This document shows positions 8,441-17,090 of a stretch of 64,000 nucleotides of DNA, one piece after another (the first letter of the stretch is position 1; the number at the start of each line of letters is the position of its first letter). A model generated the notes under the pieces. It was not told where the DNA came from. It did no database searches and saw only the letters and a program-made list of their open reading frames with translations. The DNA lies in the NCBI GenBank assembly GCA_020633205.1, contig JACKEB010000011.1, forward strand, positions 1,160,501-1,224,500, read 5' to 3'. Source of the DNA: Polyangiaceae bacterium (GTDB lineage Bacteria; Myxococcota_A; Polyangia; Polyangiales; Polyangiaceae). The translations under genes and the position numbers were made by a program.

Positions 8441-10276
8441 TCAAGGCATTTCCACGGCGCCCAATGTGCACGGCTCGCTCCGCGGCTCACCCCGCTGGTC
8501 TACCGTTGGGCAGCCGGTTCCTGACTTGGTGAGCAGCGGGCTCCCAGCTTGAGGCAGTGCCGTTTCCGTGGGGCCTCCGTTGTCACCGAGCATGCCAATC
8601 ATCGGGTCAGCTCGAGTTATCCCACTGACGCAGTCCATGTCGTCCTTCGGTCCGTTTGGCCACTGAATATTGTGGCTGCCCGAGCCCGGGGGTGAGGCGT
8701 AGCTCGACCCCGTACAGTTGAGGGGCGTGTACTGGTTGCGGGCTTCGTTGTGGATCACCGTGTTGAGGATGGTGAGCGGCGAAGCGCGCCCAATGCCCGA
8801 CGCAAACTGTGCGATGTTGCCCACGATGGTGCAGTTGGTCAGCGTTCCATCGGCGCCGCTGCCAATATTGATCCCTGCGGCAAGGCCCATCATGGTGAAG
8901 TCGCTGCGCTCGTAGACTCGGTTGCCGAAGACGGTGCTGTTGGTCATTGTCAGGCGGCCGGGTGCCTGCGCGCCGTGCTCGTTTACCCAGACGCCGACGG
9001 CGTAGTTCGCGACGTTGCGGCTGATGGTCGACGAGTCGATGGTGACGAACGTCCCCTGGAGGTAGAGCCCGCCCGCGCCGTTCGGCTCATTGGGGATATC
9101 GCGGATGGAGTTGCCATCAACAGTGACGAACTCGAAGTCGCTCCGCTCCGATTGGTAGCTGGTGCGGAACACCGCACCTCCGAACGCCCCACCTTCGTTG
9201 CCTTTGATGACGGTGCCGCACACATGCAGCGTGCGACCTCGACCGTCCATGCAGATCCCACCGCCGTTGCCGCCGCGCCCCACTTGCTGGCCATTCTCGA
9301 CGGAGTTGGCGCCTTGCCCGGTGGCGACGTTGTCCTGAATCCTGCTGTTCAAGACTTCGATTGAAGTGCCGAGGCCGCCGATGGCGCCGCCGTTGCTGCA
9401 GCGATTGCCTTGAAATACCGAGCCGACGACCAGCGTCTCCCCAGCGCCGATGCCGTAGATGGCGCCGCCCGCCACATCCGGGCCGTCCACCGGGCACTGG
9501 TTGTCGTAGAACTGGCAGTTGAACACGTGGACGTTGCCGCCCAGGTGATAGATAGCGCCGCCGCCGCCGTCCGTATCGGTTCCGAGAGGAATCGCGGTGC
9601 CGCTCGAACGCCCGTCGCGGAAGGTCAGGTTCTGCACCTCCAGCGTGGGTGATGTAGCCTCGAAGTTTCCGGTGTCGAGGCTCATGATGCGCACGTTGCC
9701 GCCGCCGCTCAGCGTGATGGTGTTACCCCCGTTCAGCACCACGTTGCTCGTTACCTGCAGCGTCTGCGTGAGCGTGATGGTGTGAGGAGCGCTGCCGCAG
9801 TCAAACTCGATGATGCCGCCAGCAGCAATCTCGGTGCGCAGGGCTGCCTCGGTGCAGCTCGCAGGGGTGCCGGTCCCCACGACGCGGTTGGCGTTCGCCG
9901 TATCAGTCGGCCGGGGCTCATCACAAGTTGGATCGGGGGGTGAGGCGCCCCCGGACCCCCCGCTCCCGCTCGAGCCGGCATTGCCGCCAGCTCCGCCGCT
10001 GCCGCTGGAACCACCTTGCCCCGCGGAACCGCCGTTCGCCCCTGAGCCACCACTGGCCCCAGACCCTCCTGCAGCAGAACCACCGCTGGCCCCAGACCCT
10101 CCGCTAGCAGAGCCGCCGCTCGCAGCAGAACCGCCCGAGCCACCGCTCGCAGCCGAACCACCGGTGCCCCCAGTCGCTCCTCCGCCTCCCGAGTCATCGC
10201 TGCCGCAGCCAGTCACCGCCACCACGGAACACAGCACTCCAAACCCCAGCGAAAGGCCACGCAGCCGAGTCTTCAT
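8441..10276 (-). CDS. Right-handed beta-helix lipoprotein with choice-of-anchor Q-type end
   Basis: The protein is 611 aa. The signal ends at VTGC (Cys24), and residues 29-111 form a Gly/Ser/Ala spacer. From about residue 120 to 560 the chain has repeated short beta rungs (for example NVVLNGGNTITLSGGGNVRI and FQGNRCSNGGAIGGLGTSIEVLNSRIQDN), as in right-handed parallel beta-helix proteins that bind or cleave polysaccharide. The C-terminal NGGPTETALPQAGSPLL and VDQRGEPR motifs match the choice-of-anchor Q domain. Likely a surface-exposed lipoprotein. No catalytic residues can be assigned, so enzyme versus adhesin is open. Confidence 0.8.
   Translation of the reverse strand: MKTRLRGLSLGFGVLCSVVAVTGCGSDDSGGGGATGGTGGSAASGGSGGSAASGGSASGGSGASGGSAAGGSGASGGSGANGGSAGQGGSSGSGGAGGNAGSSGSGGSGGASPPDPTCDEPRPTDTANANRVVGTGTPASCTEAALRTEIAAGGIIEFDCGSAPHTITLTQTLQVTSNVVLNGGNTITLSGGGNVRIMSLDTGNFEATSPTLEVQNLTFRDGRSSGTAIPLGTDTDGGGGAIYHLGGNVHVFNCQFYDNQCPVDGPDVAGGAIYGIGAGETLVVGSVFQGNRCSNGGAIGGLGTSIEVLNSRIQDNVATGQGANSVENGQQVGRGGNGGGICMDGRGRTLHVCGTVIKGNEGGAFGGAVFRTSYQSERSDFEFVTVDGNSIRDIPNEPNGAGGLYLQGTFVTIDSSTISRNVANYAVGVWVNEHGAQAPGRLTMTNSTVFGNRVYERSDFTMMGLAAGINIGSGADGTLTNCTIVGNIAQFASGIGRASPLTILNTVIHNEARNQYTPLNCTGSSYASPPGSGSHNIQWPNGPKDDMDCVSGITRADPMIGMLGDNGGPTETALPQAGSPLLTKSGTGCPTVDQRGEPRSEPCTLGAVEMP
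9944..10192 (-). repeat. Low-complexity Gly/Ser/Ala-coding repeat
   Basis: This stretch encodes the spacer of the beta-helix lipoprotein, with units such as GGSAASGGS and GGSGAS repeated imperfectly. On the + strand it appears as repeated ccgcc/gagcc blocks. It is an imperfect coding repeat of 9-15 bp units and may vary in length by slippage. It has no CRISPR-like spacing. Confidence 0.8.
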
Positions 10277-10397
10277 GCCTCCAGTCTAACGGGAAGGCGC
10301 CCTCGGGTTAACCTCGGAGAAGTGTGACGAAAGCTCGCGTTCATGCCGCGCGGAATCAAACGCCAGCGCCGAGGAATTTCAAGCTGCCGTACCGCCC

Positions 10398-11432
10398 TCA
10401 GGTGGCCTTGCGGCGCTTCTCCAGCAACGGCGGGATGCTGAGGAACAGAATGGCGCTAATCACGAGCAGCGCACCGAACAGCTCTTGAGGTGACGGAAAC
10501 CGCTCCCCGAGCCACAAGTAGAGTCCGACCGAAGCCAGGAGCCCGGCGAGCACAGAAGAAGCGCGGTTCACCGGCACACAGAAGCTATTTTCCCGCCCAT
10601 CCAGCAAGATCAACCCACCAAAGATCCCTGTGCCCTGACTCAAGAAGCCGATCACCAGCGCGTAGCCAAGCAACCCACGCTCGAAGAAGCTGGTGAATCC
10701 GGCACGAATTTGCTGGAGCTGGATTGCATGAGGAAAAAAGCTGGCAAGTAGCGCCAGCGTTGCGAGAATCACCACGATGGCCGGCGCCGCGGTCATCTGC
10801 TCTTCGACAAAGTAACGCTTGGTAGCGCTTGCGTCGGAGCTCTTTGCGAGACGGCTCATGAAGCGAAGCCGCACGAAGTAGGACGCCAAGTAGATCAGCA
10901 CGTCGACGGCAGCGACCAACGTGAGGCCGAGCTGCCCCTCGCCAAGCAACGCTGTGAGCAGCGCCGCCAGGCTGAGGCCGAGGGCAATCCATGAGAACCA
11001 ACGCACGTGGCGCTTACTCAAGGTGTCGACAATCGGCGCGATGACCAGCACCCCACCGCGCATCAAGAGCATCATGAAGACGATGCTCGCGCCCTCGAAC
11101 GTATACGCCAACGTCGTGGTCCCGATGATGGCTGCAGTGCACAGACCGCTAAGGAAGGTCCAGGTGCCCGGGAGCGGCAGCGATAGTCCGAATAATTTCC
11201 GCCGGGAAGCGCTGCGCCACCAGCCGCTCAACCAGAGGAACGTGAGCATGCCGAACATCGAAGCCAGCGTCGTGATCGGCAACAGCTCGAAGCCGGGTAC
11301 GCCCTGTGTCATCCCGGGCAGTAGTCCGGAGCTAATGGCCTTGGTCAGCGCGCTGTACGGCACATAACAAGCGAAGTAGCCGAATGCGAACCACCAGATG
11401 CTCGGTTGACCTTTGGTCGCCTCTTCACTCAT
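10398..11432 (-). CDS. Multipass membrane protein, DMT/EamA-like
   Basis: The protein is 344 aa with about ten hydrophobic segments and no signal peptide. The segment count and the Gly-rich helices resemble drug/metabolite (EamA-like) transporters, but I do not recognise a specific family. The ATG at 11432 is preferred over the GTG one codon upstream because an AAGGCGG ribosome site lies 6 bp before it. It ends with a basic tail (LLEKRRKAT). It lies 44 bp downstream of the sigma54 activator gene and could be transcribed with it. The substrate is unknown. Confidence 0.65.
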   Translation of the reverse strand: MSEEATKGQPSIWWFAFGYFACYVPYSALTKAISSGLLPGMTQGVPGFELLPITTLASMFGMLTFLWLSGWWRSASRRKLFGLSLPLPGTWTFLSGLCTAAIIGTTTLAYTFEGASIVFMMLLMRGGVLVIAPIVDTLSKRHVRWFSWIALGLSLAALLTALLGEGQLGLTLVAAVDVLIYLASYFVRLRFMSRLAKSSDASATKRYFVEEQMTAAPAIVVILATLALLASFFPHAIQLQQIRAGFTSFFERGLLGYALVIGFLSQGTGIFGGLILLDGRENSFCVPVNRASSVLAGLLASVGLYLWLGERFPSPQELFGALLVISAILFLSIPPLLEKRRKAT

Positions 11433-11476
11433 CACGAGCCGCCTTGTTGATTGGCAGGGTGTTTTTCAAGACCCTG

Positions 11477-13036
11477 CTACGCTCCCTTCTGGATCCCGTG
11501 CTTCTTGAGTTTGCTCTGGAGCGTGGTCGGCTTCAGACCGAGCAGCTTGGCGGCTCCGTCCGGTCCGTAGATCTTGCCCTGGGTCACGCTGAGCGCACGC
11601 TCCAAATGGGCGCGTTCGTTCTCTTCGAAAGTCATGACTCGCGCAGGCTTCGCGGCAGCTCCCTGGGTGACTGCAGAATTCGCGGGCAGGAGTGCTTTCG
11701 CGCTCGCGCCGAGCGCAGGGCCAAGGTGGACTGGTTCGAGCACACCCATCGGTTGAACGATTGTGGCGCGCTCGAGGGCATTGGCGAGCTCCCGCACATT
11801 ACCTGGCCAGGGTCGAGACTCGAGCTCTTGCTTCGCGGCTCGGCTGAGCTGCCAGGGACCTCGACCTTGTCGGCCCTTCAGCTGCTCGAGGATGTCCTCC
11901 GCCAGAATCACCACATCCTCCCGGCGCTCGCGCAGGGGAGGGATGTCCAGGGGAAAGGCCGCGAGGCGGTAGTATAAATCCTCGCGGAAGCGTCCGTCAC
12001 GTATCGCGCGCTCCAGGTCAACGTGGCTCGCAGCGATCACTCGCACGTCGACCCGAACCGTCCGGTCGGAGCCGAGAGGTTCGAAGCTGCCCTCCTGGAG
12101 CACGCGCAGCAGCTTGGCTTGCGCCGCCAGGGGCATATCCCCGATTTCGTCCAGCAGCAGTGTGCCGCCGTTCGCGGTCACGAAGCGCCCAGGGCGCTCC
12201 TTGACCGCCCCGGAGAACGCGCCCTTTACGTGGCCGAACAGCTCACTCTCCACCAGGTTTTCGGGGATCGCTGCGCAGTTCACTTTTACGAACGGGCTGT
12301 CGACGCGGGGGCTCCAACCGTGGACTGCGTTTGCGAGCACCTCCTTGCCGCTCCCCGTTTCTCCGCGGATTAAGACGGGGAGGTCCGACGCTGCAACCTG
12401 TTGGGCCAGAGTGGACAGGTGCCGCATCGCGCCGGAGCGCGAGGTCTCGATGCGTCGACACGCCACGCTGGCTCCGCCCGCTTCCTCGACCAACAAGCGA
12501 TTTTGCTGCTCGAGCTGAGCGCGGTAGCGGGCAAGCAGACTGGCCTGCTCCGCGAACATCATGGCCAGGCTCACCAGTTGCCCGTAGACGTCCGCAAGCG
12601 CTGCGCTCTCTTTCGAGTAGGGCACGCACTCGCGGCGGTCCAAGGTGATCAAGCCAAGGCTCTTCTCCCGGGAGTAGAGCGGGATCACCATGCAGCTGTG
12701 ACCATGGGGCAAGTCCAACACCCCGTCGTAGGGGTCGCCTTCGTCGCCAGCGTGGTGGTCTTCCGTGAGGGCGATCGCCCTGCGCGTATTTAGCGCTCGA
12801 CGTATCGTGGGGAAACGCTTCAGGGTGAGCGAGTGATGTCGCACCTCAGCGGTGGCAAGCGGCCCGTCGGCGGCCCGTACGACGAGCTCGTCGCCTTGCA
12901 GAGCGTACATGACGGCGAGGTCGTACGGGATGACACTCGCTAGCGATCCGAGCACCCCCTCGAGCAGGTCCTGAAAGGCCTCGGGGCGAACCGCGAGTGC
13001 GGCAAGCTGACGGAGATCTTCGACTGGAGCGACCAT
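11477..13036 (-). CDS. NorR-like sigma54 activator: GAF, AAA+, Fis HTH
   Basis: The protein is 519 aa from the ATG at 13036; a TTG at 13099 would add 21 residues and place the start inside the operator dyads. Residues about 15-165 are a GAF domain that aligns with E. coli NorR. Asp101 and Asp104 (in DPYDGV), Cys115 (in HGHSCMVIP) and Asp133 (in ITLD) match the non-heme-iron ligands D96, D99, C113 and D131. NorR R75 appears to be Thr here. The AAA+ domain carries GETGSGKE (225-232), GAFSGA (272-277, Ser for the usual Thr) and LLLDEIGD (293-300). A Fis-type HTH ends the protein. It probably activates the divergent redox genes in response to NO or related species; the target is inferred from position. 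Confidence 0.85.
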   Translation of the reverse strand: MVAPVEDLRQLAALAVRPEAFQDLLEGVLGSLASVIPYDLAVMYALQGDELVVRAADGPLATAEVRHHSLTLKRFPTIRRALNTRRAIALTEDHHAGDEGDPYDGVLDLPHGHSCMVIPLYSREKSLGLITLDRRECVPYSKESAALADVYGQLVSLAMMFAEQASLLARYRAQLEQQNRLLVEEAGGASVACRRIETSRSGAMRHLSTLAQQVAASDLPVLIRGETGSGKEVLANAVHGWSPRVDSPFVKVNCAAIPENLVESELFGHVKGAFSGAVKERPGRFVTANGGTLLLDEIGDMPLAAQAKLLRVLQEGSFEPLGSDRTVRVDVRVIAASHVDLERAIRDGRFREDLYYRLAAFPLDIPPLRERREDVVILAEDILEQLKGRQGRGPWQLSRAAKQELESRPWPGNVRELANALERATIVQPMGVLEPVHLGPALGASAKALLPANSAVTQGAAAKPARVMTFEENERAHLERALSVTQGKIYGPDGAAKLLGLKPTTLQSKLKKHGIQKGA

Positions 13037-13064
13037 GTGAACAGCTTTCGTAGCACCGACAATT

Positions 13065-13114
13065 CGTTGTGACAACGATATATAGTTGTTGGCGTGCAAC
13101 GAAATATCGGTTGT
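13065..13114. promoter_or_regulatory. Cluster of overlapping ACAAC/GTTGT dyads (candidate activator sites)
   Basis: Three dyads lie in 50 bp of the divergent intergenic region. CGTTGT-G-ACAACG at 13065-13077 is a perfect 6-bp palindrome. ACAAC-N8-GTTGT spans 13072-13089. CAAC-N9-GTTG spans 13097-13113. The two CAACGA half-sites are 24 bp apart. They sit about 50-95 bp upstream of the -24/-12 element, the usual place for enhancer sites of a sigma54 activator, and just upstream of the activator's own start. Binding by the NorR-like protein is inferred. Confidence 0.6.
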
Positions 13115-13160
13115 TTCGTGTGTATCTCGCTGAAATTAGGGGATAACGCGGTGCATGGGT

Positions 13161-13176
13161 TGGCACGCCGTTCGCT
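13161..13176 (+). promoter_or_regulatory. Candidate sigma54 (-24/-12) promoter
   Basis: TGGCACGCCGTTCGCT matches the sigma54 consensus TGGCACG-N4-TTGCW with one mismatch (TCGC for TTGC). The GG and GC dinucleotides at 13162 and 13174 are 12 bp apart, the required spacing. The predicted transcript start is near 13187, just inside the annotated ATG of the flavoprotein gene, which raises the possibility of a leaderless start at GTG 13190. Confidence 0.6.
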
Positions 13177-13180
13177 ATAG

Positions 13181-14668
13181 ATGCGACTCGTGAGCCAAAC
13201 GAACCTGAGCGTTGATGTCGCGGTGATTGGAGCAGGGACCGCTGGACTCGCTGCCTACCGCGCGGCGAAGGCCGAAGGCGCCAAGGTGGTGCTGATCGAG
13301 GGAGGTCCGTACGGGACGACCTGCGCGCGTGTCGGGTGCATGCCGAGCAAGCTACTGATTGCCGCAGCAGAGGCCGCGCACCATGCCGGCCGCGCAGAGG
13401 CCTTCGGTGTTTCCGTGGGGCGAGTCGAGGTGGATGGCCGAAGGGTGATGGAGCGCGTGCGCCGGGAGCGCGATCGCTTCGTGAGCTTCGTGGTGCGTGA
13501 CTCCCTGGCGATTCCGGAAGCGGACCGCTTGCGTGGCTTTGCACGCTTCGAGAACCAGCGCACCCTGCAGGTGAGCGACTCGGAGTCGCGGCTGCATGCT
13601 CGAGTGGAGGCGCGAGCGGTGGTCATCGCAACTGGTTCGACGCCGGTGGTGCTGCCCATGTTCGAGGGCCTGGGCGATCGACTGGTCGTGAACGATGATG
13701 TGTTCGAGTGGGAAGATCTGCCCAAGTCGGTCGCCGTGTTCGGACCGGGCGTGATCGGCTTGGAACTCGGGCAAGCTTTGAGTCGCCTCGGGGTCAGGGT
13801 GCGCATGTTCGGCGTAGGCGGGCTGATAGGGCCCGTGACCGATCCAAAAATCCGCGAGGAAGCGACGCGGATCTTTTCTCAGGAGTTCCCCCTCGACACG
13901 GACTCGAAGGTGCACTCGCTGAGGCGAGTCCTCGATCAGGTCGAAATCGACTTCGATTGGGCGGGCGAGCGTCGCACCGAGCGTTTTGACTACGTCTTGA
14001 CAGCCACCGGACGGCGACCGAACTTGGACCGCCTCGGCTTGGAGCGCACTGGTGTCAGCCGCGACGCGCGCGGTGTGCCGTTGTTCGACCCGCGCACGCT
14101 GCAGGTACTGGAGAGCCGCATCTTCCTGGCGGGGGATGTGAACAACGTGCGCCCCTTGCTGCACGAGGCCTCGGACGAAGGCCGCATAGCCGGCGCCAAC
14201 GCCGCCCGCTTTCCCAACTGTACCTACGGAGCGCTCTCCGATGTGCGCCCGGAGCTCGCTCCGCAACGGCGCAGCGCTCTCAGCGTGGTGTTCAGCGACC
14301 CCCAGATCGCGATCATCGGATCCTCATGGAAAGACCTCGAGGCGGCTCGCGAAGAGAACCGCGTGATCGTCGGCGAGGTGAGCTTCGAGGACCAAGGTCG
14401 AAGCCGAGTGATGCTGGTGAACCAGGGGCGCTTGAGGCTCTACGCCGACGCGCGAGACGGCCGCCTCCTGGGGGCCGAGATGATCGGCCCACGCGCGGAA
14501 CACATCGCCCACCTGCTCAGTTGGGCTCATCAACAGCAGCAAACGGTCATCGATCTACTTTGCATGCCCTTCTATCACCCCGTCATCGAAGAGGGGCTCC
14601 GCACCGCACTGAGAGACGCAGCCAAGCAACTCGAAGACCGTGCTGGTCTTCGTCGCCGCTGCGCCTGA
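13181..14668 (+). CDS. Dihydrolipoamide-dehydrogenase-family flavoprotein disulfide reductase
   Basis: The protein is 495 aa, close to the family's usual length. It has the FAD-binding GAGTAG (17-22), the redox pair Cys48/Cys53 in CARVGCMPSK, a second nucleotide-binding site (FGPGVIGLELG), ATGRRPN, and the C-terminal FYHPVIEEGLRTAL with the catalytic His-Glu pair. The reaction is NAD(P)H-dependent reduction of a disulfide such as lipoamide, glutathione or a protein partner. No pyruvate or 2-oxoglutarate dehydrogenase genes are nearby, so a stress role is more likely than a role in a 2-oxoacid complex. It is divergent from the NorR-like activator and 125 bp upstream of the peroxiredoxin-glutaredoxin gene. 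GTG 13190 is an alternative start. Confidence 0.9.
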   Translation: MRLVSQTNLSVDVAVIGAGTAGLAAYRAAKAEGAKVVLIEGGPYGTTCARVGCMPSKLLIAAAEAAHHAGRAEAFGVSVGRVEVDGRRVMERVRRERDRFVSFVVRDSLAIPEADRLRGFARFENQRTLQVSDSESRLHARVEARAVVIATGSTPVVLPMFEGLGDRLVVNDDVFEWEDLPKSVAVFGPGVIGLELGQALSRLGVRVRMFGVGGLIGPVTDPKIREEATRIFSQEFPLDTDSKVHSLRRVLDQVEIDFDWAGERRTERFDYVLTATGRRPNLDRLGLERTGVSRDARGVPLFDPRTLQVLESRIFLAGDVNNVRPLLHEASDEGRIAGANAARFPNCTYGALSDVRPELAPQRRSALSVVFSDPQIAIIGSSWKDLEAAREENRVIVGEVSFEDQGRSRVMLVNQGRLRLYADARDGRLLGAEMIGPRAEHIAHLLSWAHQQQQTVIDLLCMPFYHPVIEEGLRTALRDAAKQLEDRAGLRRRCA

Positions 14669-14793
14669 CGTCCCCCAAACATTCCCGAAACGCACCACTT
14701 GGTGCCCAACCCCAATCCGGCGCGCCGACCGAAGGGTACGGCGGCCGGCCAACTCAAGAGGCGCCCTCATCGGCGCTAGAAAGACAATCCGAA

Positions 14794-15516
14794 ATGAAGA
14801 ACAGCGAAGGACAGAAAGTACCCGAAGTCACCTTTCGTACCCGTGAAGGTTCCGCGTGGAAAGATGTGACCACACAGGAGATCTTCGCAGGAAAGACCGT
14901 GGTCGTCTTTTCCCTGCCGGGTGCCTTCACCCCCACGTGTTCCAGCAACCACGTGCCGCGCTACAACGAGCTGGCGCCGGTGTTCAAGGCCAAGGGCGTC
15001 GATGAAATCGTCTGCATGTCAGTGAACGATGGCTTCGTCATGCAAGCGTGGCAGGTAGACCAGCAGGCGCACAATGTCCGTTTCATTCCCGACGGCAACG
15101 GCGAGTTTACTCAGGGCCTTGGGCTGCTGGTGGACAAGCGCAACCTAGGCTTTGGGCAGCGCTCTTGGCGCTACTCGATGCTCGTCAAGGATGGCGTGAT
15201 CGTGAAGCAGTTCGTGGAGCCGGAGAGGGATGGCGACCCCTTCGAGGTGTCCGACGCCGAGACGATGCTGCGCTACCTCGACGAGAAGGTGGAGCTCCCC
15301 CACGACGTGCTGATGATCTCACGGCCGGGCTGCAGCTTCTGTGATCAGGCAAAGTCGATGCTGGAGAGCCGCGGCATCGAGTTCGATGAGGTCTCGGCGA
15401 ACCCGCGGCGTCTGAAGGCGGTGAGCGGAAAGACCACCACTCCTCAGATCTTCATCGACGGCGAGTACGTCGGTGGAGCCGCCGAGCTGGAGACCTGGCT
15501 CGCGCAGCATAAGTAG
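14794..15516 (+). CDS. Peroxiredoxin 5-glutaredoxin hybrid
   Basis: The protein is 240 aa, the size of known Prx5-Grx hybrids. Residues 1-165 are a Prx5-type peroxiredoxin with peroxidatic Cys49 in PGAFTPTC. Residues 170-240 are a glutaredoxin with the Cys180-Ser-Phe-Cys183 pair, the cis-proline loop TPQIFIDG and GG at 227-228. It reduces peroxides and, in related enzymes, organic hydroperoxides or peroxynitrite, with the glutaredoxin domain feeding electrons, usually from glutathione. The open frame extends far upstream in the flavoprotein's shadow; the ATG at 14794 gives the proper N-terminus. It follows the disulfide-reductase gene, which may recycle its reductant (inference). Confidence 0.93.
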   Translation: MKNSEGQKVPEVTFRTREGSAWKDVTTQEIFAGKTVVVFSLPGAFTPTCSSNHVPRYNELAPVFKAKGVDEIVCMSVNDGFVMQAWQVDQQAHNVRFIPDGNGEFTQGLGLLVDKRNLGFGQRSWRYSMLVKDGVIVKQFVEPERDGDPFEVSDAETMLRYLDEKVELPHDVLMISRPGCSFCDQAKSMLESRGIEFDEVSANPRRLKAVSGKTTTPQIFIDGEYVGGAAELETWLAQHK

Positions 15517-15527
15517 GTTCTGCGTGC

Positions 15528-15561
15528 GGTGCTGCCTCTGAGGTGCTGCCTCTGAGGTGCT
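15528..15561. repeat. Short tandem repeat, 14-bp unit
   Basis: GGTGCTGCCTCTGA occurs twice head to tail (15528-15541 and 15542-15555) followed by a partial third copy (GGTGCT). It starts 11 bp after the hybrid peroxiredoxin stop codon in otherwise unremarkable intergenic DNA, 15517-15714. No stem-loop is formed by the unit itself. A slippage-prone tract is the simplest reading. Confidence 0.7.
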
Positions 15562-15714
15562 ACCGCGCGGAGAAAGGTCCTGTGGGTGGCGTCGCTTGGT
15601 CTATGCGATGCGACCGGTGGCAAAGCCCACAAGTCCTGATTGATCGTGCCCAGCAACTGCCCCCGGATCTCGCAGCAATTCGGCTTCGAGGTCCGGGGGT
15701 GGACTTATTTGAGG

Positions 15715-16344
15715 CTACGCTTTGAGCAACGCGGACGACTCGACCACTCGAGCGCCGCGCTCTGCCATTTCCGTGATGGCGCGCTCGCTGTCCCCGGCCT
15801 CCAGGTTGACGCCACGGCAGCCATCGCTGACCAGGGTCACGCCGAACTCGAGCTCCAGCGCGTCGAGGACGCTGAACTTCACACAGAAGTCTGTGGCCAA
15901 GCCTAGGGTGACGATTTCGCGTACGCCCCGTTGACGCAGCCATTCGCCGAGGCCCGTCGCGCGTTGGTGTCCGTTGTCGAAGAACGCGCTGTAGGAGTCG
16001 ATGCCGACGTCGGTGCCCTTGTAGAAGAGCTTCTGAATGCTGCGTTTATCGAGCTGAGTGTGGAGTTGCGCGCCGTGACTCAGCTGCACGCAGTGGTCAG
16101 GCCAGAGCACTTGATCGACGCCGCCTAGTTTCACCAGCTCCCCCGGAGACTTGCCAGCGTGCTGTGAAGCAAAGCTTCCGTGATTCGCTGGGTGCCAGTC
16201 CTGGGTAGCGACGATGATGGCGCTGCCGCGAAGCGCGTCGATGATGCGATTAGCGACGGGCACCACGCTGTCCCCAGCAGCTACTGGCAGCGAACCGGTG
16301 GGCATGAAGTCGTTCTGGAGGTCGATGAGTAGAAGCGCTTGCAT
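15715..16344 (-). CDS. pncA: Nicotinamidase
   Basis: The protein is 209 aa and hydrolyses nicotinamide to nicotinate and ammonia in cytoplasmic NAD salvage. The catalytic triad is visible: Asp8 (LIDLQNDF), Lys109 (FYKG) and Cys154 (TDFCVKF). The metal ligands are Asp49 and His51 (TQDWHP) and His84 (WPDHC). It is the last gene of the pncB-nadE-nrtR-pncA run, 56 bp after nrtR, and its product feeds pncB. An AAGGAGCC ribosome site precedes the ATG. Regulation by NrtR through the operator upstream of pncB is likely. Confidence 0.95.
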   Translation of the reverse strand: MQALLLIDLQNDFMPTGSLPVAAGDSVVPVANRIIDALRGSAIIVATQDWHPANHGSFASQHAGKSPGELVKLGGVDQVLWPDHCVQLSHGAQLHTQLDKRSIQKLFYKGTDVGIDSYSAFFDNGHQRATGLGEWLRQRGVREIVTLGLATDFCVKFSVLDALELEFGVTLVSDGCRGVNLEAGDSERAITEMAERGARVVESSALLKA

Positions 16345-16400
16345 GGTGGCTCCTTCTTGGTTGGCGACACATAATGCCGCAGGGAAAGTAGTGCGAGGGT

Positions 16401-17090
16401 CTAGAGCTCGAAGTTGAAGCCGCGCTTCACCAGTTGCTTGTAGCGTCGCTGGTCGAAGCGGTAGAGCCGCGCGGCCCGGTGGGCGACGCCTTTTTCGACT
16501 TCATCGAGGGAGCGCAAGAGGTCCATTGCCAGGATCTTCTTGCGGAAGTTGCGCTTGTCGAGCTCCGTGTCGAGTACGATTTCGTAGAGGCGCTGCAGCT
16601 GAGTCAGTGTGAACTTCTCCGGCAAGAGCTCGAAGCCGATGGGCTGGTAGCGCACCTTGCCACGGAGGCGCTCTCGCGCCGTTGCTACGATCTCGTCGTG
16701 GTCGAACGCTAGCTTCGTCGCCTCCTCGACGCTGAACCAGGCGGCGTCGCTGGCGTCCGTCGCCGCGCGGACCGCGTGCTCGCTCAACTTGACGAGGGCG
16801 TAGTATGCCACGCTAACGACGCGCTCCCGTGGGTCCCGGTCCACGCCGCTGAAGGTATAGAGCTGCTCGAGGTACACATCGCGAACGCCGGTCTCTTCTT
16901 CCAGCTCGCGGAGCGCGGCTTGATCCGTCGTCTCTTCCATGTCGACGAATCCTCCCGGCAACGCCCAACTGCCTCTGAAGGGCTCGCCTGCGCGTTGCAC
17001 CAAGAGCACCTTCAGGTCGTCCTCGTCGAGGCCGAAGACGACGCAGTCGACGGTCAGCGCTGGGCGAGGGTATTCGTAGGTGTAGCTCAT
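16401..17090 (-). CDS. nrtR: NrtR-type Nudix transcriptional regulator of NAD metabolism
   Basis: The protein is 229 aa. Residues about 10-140 form a Nudix domain with a complete box (GFVDMEETTDQAALREL then EEETGV). Residues about 150-229 form the winged-helix DNA-binding domain of the NrtR family (FTLTQLQRLYE, NFRKKIL). NrtR proteins repress NAD genes and release DNA when they bind ADP-ribose or related NAD metabolites. The intact box suggests possible residual hydrolase activity. The ATG overlaps the nadE stop by 4 bp, so they are translationally coupled. The neighbours pncB, nadE and pncA are standard NrtR targets. Confidence 0.92.
   Translation of the reverse strand: MSYTYEYPRPALTVDCVVFGLDEDDLKVLLVQRAGEPFRGSWALPGGFVDMEETTDQAALRELEEETGVRDVYLEQLYTFSGVDRDPRERVVSVAYYALVKLSEHAVRAATDASDAAWFSVEEATKLAFDHDEIVATARERLRGKVRYQPIGFELLPEKFTLTQLQRLYEIVLDTELDKRNFRKKILAMDLLRSLDEVEKGVAHRAARLYRFDQRRYKQLVKRGFNFEL

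Noticed and set aside
9944..10192. Repeat cluster considered as a CRISPR array
   Set aside because: The units are short, imperfect, have no spacers and are in frame within a lipoprotein gene.
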